Of a DNA stretch of 28,827 nt, positions 21,596 to 28,047 are shown piece after piece (positions within the stretch are counted from its first letter, which is position 1; each line of letters begins with the position of its first letter). Source of the DNA: a virus. Under the pieces are notes generated by a model. The model had not been told where the DNA came from, made no database searches, and saw nothing but the letters and a program-made list of their open reading frames with translations. Where the stretch lies: positions 1-28,827 of IMG/VR virus record IMGVR_UViG_3300026094_000028; one strand, 5' to 3'. A program made the translations under genes and the position numbers.

Positions 21596-21751
21596 ATGAA
21601 ACTCAACAAAACATTCATGCGGCTATATGCCCTACAATCGAAAGAGACTGGAATCCTATGGGGCCACGCAATGCCCATGCAAGCGGCAGTTAAGGCTCAG
21701 ATCAACGCTAAGCGGCTTGGATATAACTGCGGAATCGTCCGAGTCCAGTGA
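21596..21751 (+). CDS. Hypothetical basic protein, 51 aa
   Basis: Starts MKLNKTFMRLYALQSKETG and ends NCGIVRVQ. GAGAGGG box. The pattern AVKAQINAKRLGYNCGIVRV looks like a small alpha/beta unit. Basic, unlike its acidic neighbours. Unknown. Confidence 0.58.
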   Translation: MKLNKTFMRLYALQSKETGILWGHAMPMQAAVKAQINAKRLGYNCGIVRVQ

Positions 21752-21783
21752 CTCGCGAAAGTAACTGAACGAAAGGTAAGACA

Positions 21784-22404
21784 ATGCAGAACGAACTAAC
21801 CGACATTCAAGAAATCATCGACGCAATCAAATTCCAATTCGACGGCAATGCTATTGTCGAGTATCTGATCGATGAGCATATCACGCAAGACGGATACAAT
21901 AGCGTCGACTCGCTTATCACTGATCTGGAGCTTGCCCATTGCGCGGCAGGTAGTTTTAGCGGCATGATCTACACTCAAGACATTCTTGACCGTCTCGCTG
22001 ATAGGAACTGGCAAGCCGCTATTGAGCGTGCTTTTGAGGATTATACTGACGCCACCGGGGAATCCCCTAACCTTGATCGTGACGCAATGGGCTATCCGTC
22101 TGGATTTCACTTGGAGAATCTTGTCACTTTTGCCGTGGACTGGTTCTCTAACGAAATTGCAAGCTTCCTGCGCTCTCAAGGTAGGTTCTACATAGTGACG
22201 CAGGCCGTTGACTCGCTTGACCCGAATCCTGAACGCAAGGTCTTTTTGGACGAATATGATGCGCAAGATTATGTTTCCGAGTCGTTGTCTCACAGAATGG
22301 ATTATATCGTACAGCACTCGCCCCACAGCATCACTGAACAGGAATATGAAGAACTTCAGGAACAGGAACTTGCCCTCATGAATATTGAAGAGGAGTCGGT
22401 CTAA
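21784..22404 (+). CDS. Hypothetical acidic protein, 206 aa
   Basis: The largest product of the rightward early cluster. It starts MQNELTDIQEIIDAIKFQFD, is acidic and largely helical, and has a LENLVTFAVDWFSNEIASFL segment followed by a beta part (RFYIVTQAVDS) and a Glu-rich tail. GAAAGG box. Not recognised; such early proteins often target host functions (inference from position). Confidence 0.7.
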   Translation: MQNELTDIQEIIDAIKFQFDGNAIVEYLIDEHITQDGYNSVDSLITDLELAHCAAGSFSGMIYTQDILDRLADRNWQAAIERAFEDYTDATGESPNLDRDAMGYPSGFHLENLVTFAVDWFSNEIASFLRSQGRFYIVTQAVDSLDPNPERKVFLDEYDAQDYVSESLSHRMDYIVQHSPHSITEQEYEELQEQELALMNIEEESV

Positions 22405-22628
22405 TGCAGCTCTATAGCGTTACAATCACAGGTTCTTATCCTTTGCAATGTGCTACGGTTACGGATTGTCGAGAGCACGCAGAGAGAATTTGTGAGGCAA
22501 TCAAAGGCAATTTTCCCCGCTTGCGTGGCGTCACGTATGTTGAGAAAACAGATAGCTTCTATCCTTCGCACATGACAGATTGCGATAGTGCCGTCGCTCA
22601 ATTCCTATCTGATAAACAGGAGTACTAA
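22404..22628 (+). CDS. Hypothetical protein, 74 aa
   Basis: Starts MQLYSVTITGSYPLQCATV; its ATG overlaps the previous stop (TAATG). Contains an HAERICEAIKGNFPRLRGV helix and four cysteines. Unknown. Confidence 0.62.
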   Translation: MQLYSVTITGSYPLQCATVTDCREHAERICEAIKGNFPRLRGVTYVEKTDSFYPSHMTDCDSAVAQFLSDKQEY

Positions 22629-22630
22629 TC

Positions 22631-22840
22631 ATGGATTATGAAAGTGAACAATTCGAAGCGGACTACTGGCAAGGCGTCTTAGTAATAACTGACAAGGCAA
22701 CTGGGCAATGTGGCAACGTGATGCTGCACGATAGCAAGGGGCATAATATAACGCTCAGGCAACTACGCTCAGGTATCAAGACTCATGGCGTGGAGCGCGC
22801 CCTTGCTACCTTTGCTAAGCTTGTTACTGAATGGCACTAG
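22631..22840 (+). CDS. Hypothetical protein, 69 aa
   Basis: Starts MDYESEQFEADYWQGVLVI, two bases after the previous stop, with CAGGAG upstream. A beta-rich half (VITDKATGQCGNVMLHDS) is followed by a helix (RSGIKTHGVERALATFAKL). Unknown. Confidence 0.62.
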   Translation: MDYESEQFEADYWQGVLVITDKATGQCGNVMLHDSKGHNITLRQLRSGIKTHGVERALATFAKLVTEWH

Positions 22841-22875
22841 CTGCCCTTTCTATCACACTAACAGGAGTCGGAATA

Positions 22876-23103
22876 ATGCTTCATACACTTTACGCTAAAC
22901 GAGTAGAACCTAGGGATTTAGGGGGCCAGACATTACCCCCTGTTTACCCCTCGCAATATGATGTTGCCTTGTTTGATAGATCCGGTAAGGAGGTTGGGCG
23001 CTACCCTTGGCACTATAAGAGCAAGCCTGACAGGCGTTTCAAATATGTGATGCACAATTGTGCTAGATATAATCTTGTGTGGGAGGAGTCATCTAGTCAC
23101 TAG
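22876..23103 (+). CDS. Hypothetical protein, 75 aa
   Basis: Starts MLHTLYAKRVEPRDLGG, after CAGGAG; an upstream in-frame ATG would overlap the previous gene and lacks a site. Contains YDVALFDRSGKEVGRYPW and a basic KSKPDRRFKYV stretch. Last gene before a terminator. Unknown. Confidence 0.6.
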   Translation: MLHTLYAKRVEPRDLGGQTLPPVYPSQYDVALFDRSGKEVGRYPWHYKSKPDRRFKYVMHNCARYNLVWEESSSH

Positions 23104-23130
23104 TTTTCCCACTGCATACAAGCTATATGA

Positions 23131-23160
23131 GCGCCCGTGAGTAGCCCTTGCGGGCGTTTG
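23131..23160 (+). terminator. Probable intrinsic terminator of the rightward early cluster
   Basis: CGCCCG and CGGGCG form a 6-bp GC stem with a 13-base loop, ending in TTTG, 28 nt after the last stop. The short T run makes it modest in strength. Confidence 0.55.
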
Positions 23161-23772
23161 ACTATGGTGGCACATGGTTTGCGCTACTGGCCGCCAGTGA
23201 GCTTGACAGCGCCTCTGAGGCATGGGGTATTATATTACCTCAATCAATATGTTATGCGCTTTTTGTTTTGGGTCTAGTTGAGAATGATTTGCAGTTGCAG
23301 GGTCGTGGTGTGAGTCTTATGGCGCTGCGAATCCCTTCGCCTCTGTCAAGTTTTTTCTCCACTTCCCCGCAGATTTAACCTCAAGTGTGATCTTTAAGTC
23401 ACTGACCCTGTTGGTTAATCACATTTTGTTTCATTCCTGTAAGAATCGATCACCTTAGGGAGTCAAGGGGTTGACACTGGTCATGGGACCCTTCAGATTA
23501 TACTGTTGCAGATTCGCCGGGGTGGGTAGCGCTGTTAGAATCCAAAACAAAGGTTTTTCACCAGAAGCGATCTAGCGATCTATAGAGGCTATCGAGGGGG
23601 ACCTTGTAAGAAAGGGTAAGCACAAGTAAGAATACTTAACATGTGTATCACAATTTGTTACAAAAGGGCTAAAACTGTAACATTTCGTGAGGTATGTGAC
23701 GGAATGTCGCACCATAAAATAACACCCAATTACAAACACTTAGCAAAAAGGGCCGAAAAAAGTTGTTCTGAG
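23161..23772. other. Non-coding stretch with isolated promoter-like signals
   Basis: No frame here has a ribosome site. Visible signals are TTGACA (23203) and TATTAT (23228) separated by 19 bp around the palindrome GCCTCTGAGGC (23211-23221). There is also the hairpin GCGAATCCCTTCGC with a nearby T6 run (about 23326-23355), TTGACA at 23471 with GGTCATGGGACC after it, and a degenerate copy of the 24-bp repeat unit at 23577-23596. A short untranslated RNA is possible but unproven. Confidence 0.35.
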
Positions 23773-23805
23773 TGGAATATTTTACCTGCAAAAAGTACTT
23801 ATATA
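23773..23805 (+). promoter_or_regulatory. Phage-type promoter, copy 3 (GGAATA-N15-GTACTT)
   Basis: GGAATA (23774-23779), 15 bases, GTACTT (23795-23800), ATATA. Same spacing and same AAAAAGTACTTATAT core as the two leftward copies, but pointing right, toward terminase and structural genes. The leader to the terminase start is about 480 nt and carries the repeat array. Confidence 0.75.
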
Positions 23806-23826
23806 TTAGTAGAGGGGAGGGGATAC

Positions 23827-24017
23827 TACTATAGTATTTACTTTAGTATCTCACTGTAAGGTTATAATCATCCTTATATAGATTACCCACTATAGAGACT
23901 ACTACAGTATATACTATAGTAATCACTTTAGTATCGTCTATACAGAATAAATTATAATTATGTAGTTGATTACTAGAGTCCTCCCTACAGCGAGATACTA
24001 TAGTAAGAGCTTTAGTA
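23827..24017. repeat. Array of 12-bp-phased palindromic motifs in the late leader
   Basis: Degenerate copies of TACTATAGTA start at 23827 and 23839; at 23888, 23900, 23912 and 23924 (four exactly 12 bp apart); and at 23971, 23983, 23996 and 24008. The clusters are 47-49 bp apart, close to four periods. The first pair plus flanks, through TCTCACTGTAAGG, is nearly the same as the block after promoter copy 2. Probably cooperative operator sites; RNA folding of the leader is an alternative. Confidence 0.8.
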
Positions 24018-24183
24018 AGACTTGAGCTACCCACTTACCAGTATGATATATTATTTTGTAGTTGGTAATCTGTCAGTATAAGACTCAAGTATCACTCGCG
24101 CTACCCACTCTAGAAAGTCAAGAAAGTTTGTAGTTGTTAATTACAGCATCTACTCCCAAGATAGGCCAATAGGCCAACCAAGA

Positions 24184-24247
24184 TTCTCCACTTCAGAATC
24201 GCTCAGTGAGCTTCCTACAGCCTGATGCTTGAGTCTTTAGTGGAGAA
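24184..24247. repeat. Inverted repeat upstream of terminase
   Basis: TTCTCCACT (24184-24192) and AGTGGAGAA (24239-24247) are perfect complements 46 bases apart, ending 41 nt before the small-terminase start. It could fold in the leader RNA or mark a packaging-recognition site; undecided. Confidence 0.5.
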
Positions 24248-24288
24248 CCCCCTTCACAATAATATGCCAAGAAAGTAAGACAGTCAGT

Positions 24289-24696
24289 ATGTCTAAGCAT
24301 CCTAATCAGCTTCAATACAATAGTGAGATCGGTAAGAAGGTCCGTGAGTGTTCCGCTGCTGGTGTAACACTTAAAGACACTATGGCTGAGATTCAATCCT
24401 ATGCTTGGGCACCTGTCAGCACTACCAGCTTCTACAAATACTATGGTGAGGACTGGCATGGCCCTCGGAATGACATCACTCGTCAGGTGGGTAACAAGGT
24501 AGCTAATCAGGCTATCAATGGTGATCCTGAGAGTCCTACTACATTCAAGTCTCAAGACCTTTGGCTTCGCACTCAAGGGGGTTGGACACCTAAGACTGTG
24601 GAGGAAACCCGTGAGGTTGGGACTGAGGAAGAGGAACAAGAGAGTGCTGTAGAGGCTCTGATGAGAGCCTTGGGTAAAGAACTTGATGAAGACTGA
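24289..24696 (+). CDS. terS: Terminase small subunit
   Basis: The 135-residue predicted DNA-recognition subunit of the packaging motor starts MSKHPNQLQYNSEIGKKV. An N-terminal helix-turn-helix-like part (VTLKDTMAEIQSY, then STTSFYKYYG) is followed by an acidic tail (GTEEEEQESAVEAL). The assignment rests chiefly on its place, overlapping the large-subunit start by 1 nt (TGATG), and on size. The ribosome site is weak. Confidence 0.78.
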   Translation: MSKHPNQLQYNSEIGKKVRECSAAGVTLKDTMAEIQSYAWAPVSTTSFYKYYGEDWHGPRNDITRQVGNKVANQAINGDPESPTTFKSQDLWLRTQGGWTPKTVEETREVGTEEEEQESAVEALMRALGKELDED

Positions 24697-26087
24697 TGGA
24701 AACCTTCACAACAACCCGATCAAAACCTCAAGTCCTCACTGCCCAATCCCTCCGAAAGCTACCCGATGAACAGGTTAAGCAAGCCTTATCAGAACTAACA
24801 CCCAATCAGGTTAAAGAACTACAGCATGACTGGAAGTTCTGGGCCAGACCTGAACAGATAGAACCTGAAGGTGACTGGGATGTATGGCTCATCAATGCAG
24901 GTCGAGGTTTTGGTAAGACCCGTGCTGGTGTTGAATGGGTAAGGGAACAAGTCAAGCGTGGTAAGAAACGTATTGCTGCTGTAGCTGCTACCAACTCTGA
25001 TATTGAACGGGTTATGGTAAAAGGCGAGAGTGGTTTCTTGAGTGTCTGCTACGAGAAGGATAAGACCTACAAGGGAGCAGAAATAGGCTACCCTGAGTGG
25101 TCTCCCACCAAACGGTCACTCACTTGGAAGAATGGTGCTAAGGTAGAGTTCTATTCAGCCGAGGAACCTGAACGTCTCAGGGGTCCACAGTTTGAAGCTG
25201 CATGGTGTGATGAACTAGCTGCATGGAACAAAGACATTGATACTTGGGACATGCTTCAGTTCTGTCTTCGTCTGGGTAAGCACCCTCGTGTATGTGTAAC
25301 CACTACCCCAAAGCCTACCAAACTTATCAGGACACTCATTAAGAACCCTAAAGTGCATATCACTACGGGTTCTACCTTCGATAACGCTGCTAACCTCGCA
25401 GACACTTACCTGAAGGCTGTCAAGGACCAATATGAAGGCACCCGCCTTGGCCGACAGGAACTCTACGCTGAAGTCATGGAGGAAGCTGAAGGCGCTCTCT
25501 GGACTACCGACATGCTGGATAGTTGTCAGGTGTCACTTAAGGAAGTCCCTCAACTTAATCGTATTGTAGTCTCACTGGACCCTGCCATTACAGCCAACAA
25601 AGAATCTGACATGACTGGTATTGTAGTTGCTGGTGTAGATGTCAACGGTAAGGGATACGCTTTGGGTGACTACACTGACAGGCTCTCACCTCAAGGCTGG
25701 GCCTCCAAGGCCATTGAACTTTACCACCACTTCCAAGCTGACCGTATCGTAGCTGAACGGAATCAAGGTGGAGACATGGTGCGTAGGACTATCGAGGTAG
25801 AAGATGAGACTGTTCCTATCAAGCTTGTCCATGCGTCCAGAGGTAAGTTCGCTAGGGCTGAACCTATTAGTGCATTATACGAACGTGGCCTTGTCCATCA
25901 TGTGAGGGACTGTGAGGCCTCTCTCGGGGAGCTTGAGACCCAAATGCGCACATGGGAACCTCTCGGAAGTATCGGCTCTCCTGACCGCCTTGACGCCCTT
26001 GTATGGGCACTTACAGACCTGATGCTAGGGTCACACCAGAAACCGCAACTCCAACTTGTATACAGTAGCTCCAAAGGACTTCGATAA
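24696..26087 (+). CDS. terL: Terminase large subunit
   Basis: Packaging ATPase and nuclease, 463 residues. Walker A is AGRGFGKTR (68-76) and the Walker B/catalytic pair is DE (172-173, in AAWCDELAAW), followed by VTTTPKP as coupling motif. The RNase H-like nuclease has SLDPAIT (D295), AERN around E354 and SPDRLDALVW (D433). Length and motif layout fit the Terminase_6 type used by headful packagers and gene transfer agents. Complete and intact. Confidence 0.95.
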   Translation: METFTTTRSKPQVLTAQSLRKLPDEQVKQALSELTPNQVKELQHDWKFWARPEQIEPEGDWDVWLINAGRGFGKTRAGVEWVREQVKRGKKRIAAVAATNSDIERVMVKGESGFLSVCYEKDKTYKGAEIGYPEWSPTKRSLTWKNGAKVEFYSAEEPERLRGPQFEAAWCDELAAWNKDIDTWDMLQFCLRLGKHPRVCVTTTPKPTKLIRTLIKNPKVHITTGSTFDNAANLADTYLKAVKDQYEGTRLGRQELYAEVMEEAEGALWTTDMLDSCQVSLKEVPQLNRIVVSLDPAITANKESDMTGIVVAGVDVNGKGYALGDYTDRLSPQGWASKAIELYHHFQADRIVAERNQGGDMVRRTIEVEDETVPIKLVHASRGKFARAEPISALYERGLVHHVRDCEASLGELETQMRTWEPLGSIGSPDRLDALVWALTDLMLGSHQKPQLQLVYSSSKGLR

Positions 26088-27002
26088 GTGGTTGATACCT
26101 CACAATCTATGAGAGACTATGTAGAGAACTTCCGGGCTAATCTCCCGGCGGGTATTACGTATGACCCTATTCTTAGTCGTTACTTCTGCAATGACCGTAG
26201 GTTTCTCAATGAGTGGGAAGTTGAGCGTTATCTGAACTACATTAACAAGTTTGGGTTCACATCGTTTCCATCCTCTCTTTTCGCCAACGGCGAGGAAGGC
26301 GCTTGGTTTGACCCTAGCGACCTCACAACGATGTTTACTGACACTGCTGGAACTACACAAGCGACTGTGGGCGACCCTGTTGCTTTGATTCAGGATAAGT
26401 CTGGTAATGATTGGCATCTGACACAATCCACAGCGTCTAAACGTCCAGTCCTGCGCGAAGACAGCGGACTTTACTACCTTGAGTTCGATGGGGTTGATGA
26501 TTTCATTGGCGAGGAAGACTATAACTTCGGCGGGCCAGATAACGTAGAGGTTTTTGTTGCTGGGGAATATTTCCAGACCGCCGGCGCAACTATTGTTTCT
26601 TTTGGCGGAAACAATAGTTCCGCGTATTTTATCAGTCACCCTGATGGTTTTTCTGACGCTGAAGCTCGCGTAAGGTTCAACAGCGGAAATAACTATGCTA
26701 TTGGCGAAACCCCAATCCCGGCTGCGCCGCATAAAAGTGTGATTTATGCTGCATCTGAGTCTGATACTGCTTTGGTATGGGCAAGAGTTAATGGAGTTCA
26801 GTATTTAACAGCAAACAATGACACAAGAACGTCAGGCTGGGATCGCGACCAAAGAATGTTGTTAGGCACTTTTAGAACGAGTTCCGGCTTCTACTCCGGT
26901 AAATTCTACGGCGCAATCACACGCGGCGGCACTCGTAGCACTGACGAAACGGTTCAGGCTGTTGAGCAATACCTAGCAGATAAATCGGGCACAACACTAT
27001 GA
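26088..27002 (+). CDS. LamG/concanavalin-like virion protein (fibre or decoration), putative
   Basis: The 304-residue product starts at a GTG directly after the terminase stop; ATG at 26109 is an alternative. An N-terminal adaptor-like part (about 1-60) precedes WFDPSDLTTMFTDTAG, a VALIQDKSGNDWHLTQST segment and FDGVDDFI. This is the pattern of LamG-like jelly-roll domains in alphaproteobacterial phage structural proteins. The rest is Ser/Thr/Asn/Gly-rich beta sequence. It likely binds carbohydrate or decorates the head. Its place between terminase and portal and its distinct codon style suggest a swapped cassette. Confidence 0.65.
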   Translation: MVDTSQSMRDYVENFRANLPAGITYDPILSRYFCNDRRFLNEWEVERYLNYINKFGFTSFPSSLFANGEEGAWFDPSDLTTMFTDTAGTTQATVGDPVALIQDKSGNDWHLTQSTASKRPVLREDSGLYYLEFDGVDDFIGEEDYNFGGPDNVEVFVAGEYFQTAGATIVSFGGNNSSAYFISHPDGFSDAEARVRFNSGNNYAIGETPIPAAPHKSVIYAASESDTALVWARVNGVQYLTANNDTRTSGWDRDQRMLLGTFRTSSGFYSGKFYGAITRGGTRSTDETVQAVEQYLADKSGTTL

Positions 27003-27262
27003 ACGACTGGAAAAGAATCACCATTGCAGTAGCAGAAACTGAAGTAGAACAAGCAAATGAGTTGTTAGGGGAACCTGCATTTGATAACATCAATTATGAA
27101 GATGCACAAGGTAATAAATTTTCTGTAGCATCTGGTTTGTATAAAGAAGAACAAATCAGACACATAATTAAAAACTTTGAAAATGCCGTAATCAATGAAG
27201 ATCCTATACAAGCTTTGCAATATCTAAATCTAAAACTGATAGAGCTTGATACCAATGCCTAA
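26999..27262 (+). CDS. Hypothetical protein, 87 aa
   Basis: Starts MNDWKRITIAVAETEVEQAN and ends LIELDTNA; overlaps the LamG-like gene by 4 nt. A beta-alpha opening is followed by an amphipathic helix. Markedly A-rich codons compared with terminase and portal, shared with the broken gene after it. Unknown. Confidence 0.62.
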   Translation: MNDWKRITIAVAETEVEQANELLGEPAFDNINYEDAQGNKFSVASGLYKEEQIRHIIKNFENAVINEDPIQALQYLNLKLIELDTNA

Positions 27263-27488
27263 CAATATACCCAATTAAACTAGTTACGAACACCCAAACG
27301 AACCGAACCTTGTAAATCTACACAAGGCTATGGAATACAATGTCAATGGTGAACCACACATAAGAGTCAAAGTTGATGCCGGCACAGTAACAGTTACTTA
27401 AATAGACCTAGGCGTAGTAGAAATAGCAAACGACGAAGGTAACCCAATACCTGTTACCGTAACTACACCAGCAAATAGAATGCTTTAA
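27255..27488 (+). pseudogene. Small virion-type gene with two in-frame TAA codons
   Basis: From an ATG overlapping the previous stop by 8 nt, the frame reads MPNNIPN-stop-TSYEHPNEPNLVNLHKAMEY, then DAGTVTVT-stop-IDLGVVEIANDEGNPIPVTV, ending ANRML-stop. TAA occurs at 27276-27278 and 27399-27401. The reading between and after the stops is plainly protein-like, resembling small proteins beside portal genes of other phages (from memory). Each stop would be CAA with one C-to-T change. Decay, readthrough or sequencing error are all possible. The final TAA precedes the ribosome site of the HNH gene. Confidence 0.7.
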
Positions 27489-27498
27489 GGAAGACCTA

Positions 27499-28047
27499 AT
27501 GGTTAAGCAACTCTCAGAAACCGAATCAAAGCAAATCCTTGGTGTTGCTGGTGACTGTCGTGTTTGTGGGCAGACAAAAGACCTAAGTGAGTTTTACAAA
27601 GATAAGAGTAAAAAGTCTGGATACTCTACTATTTGCAAAAACTGTGGTAGGGCTAAACGAAAAGCCTACTACGAATCAAATAAAGAGAAGGTCCTAAAGG
27701 CCAACAAGAAGTGGCTTGCAAATAACCCTGAAAAACGGCTTGAGCAGCAAAGACGTTATACGAAGAAAAACAAAGAATCGGTGAACGCCTATGCGAGATT
27801 TAATTCAAGTAACTACAGGGCTTCCAAGGAACTGAAAACCCCAAACTGGCTGTCGGAACAGCATAGAAAAGAAATCCGGGAAATCTATGCTCATGCTCGT
27901 GACTGTGAAATTGTAAGTGGCGAGAAATATCACGTAGACCACATCGTTCCTCTGAACGGGGAAAGTATTAGCGGGCTGCATGTGCCGTGGAACCTTCAAG
28001 TCCTACCTTCCGACCTCAATATAGCAAAGAGCAATTCTTATGGTTAA
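27499..28047 (+). CDS. HNH endonuclease fused to a copy of the portal N-terminus
   Basis: 182-residue nuclease. Residues 1-19 (MVKQLSETESKQILGVAGD) copy the portal N-terminus encoded just downstream (15 of 19 identical). Next comes a zinc finger (C20, C23, C46, C49), a basic helical region, then the HNH core HVDHIVPLNG (145-154), WNLQVL and NIAKSN. The gene holds the AAGGAAG ribosome site that presumably once served the portal. Its last codons overlap the portal start by 8 nt (TATGGTTAAG). DNA identity with the portal 5' end is about 80 percent after an identical 19 bases, so the copy is not recent. Confidence 0.9.
   Translation: MVKQLSETESKQILGVAGDCRVCGQTKDLSEFYKDKSKKSGYSTICKNCGRAKRKAYYESNKEKVLKANKKWLANNPEKRLEQQRRYTKKNKESVNAYARFNSSNYRASKELKTPNWLSEQHRKEIREIYAHARDCEIVSGEKYHVDHIVPLNGESISGLHVPWNLQVLPSDLNIAKSNSYG

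Noticed and set aside
23148-23378. Rightward 76-aa frame
   Set aside because: It begins within the terminator hairpin, has no ribosome site and spans promoter-like signals.
23499-23504. TATACT as -10 for TTGACA at 23471
   Set aside because: The spacer would be 22 bp, too long for sigma-70.
23440-23600. Possible tRNA gene
   Set aside because: Looked for a T-loop, acceptor pairing and anticodon arm; no cloverleaf can be formed.
23641-23859. Rightward 72-aa frame
   Set aside because: It runs through promoter copy 3 and the first palindromes; no ribosome site.
26100-26732. Leftward 210-aa frame opposite the LamG-like gene
   Set aside because: Antisense shadow; the plus-strand frame carries the recognisable domain.
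27255-27488. Genome-wide reassignment of TAA to glutamine
   Set aside because: Many intact genes here (terminase large subunit, 206-aa gene, endonuclease I and others) end at TAA with the expected length, so only this gene is affected.
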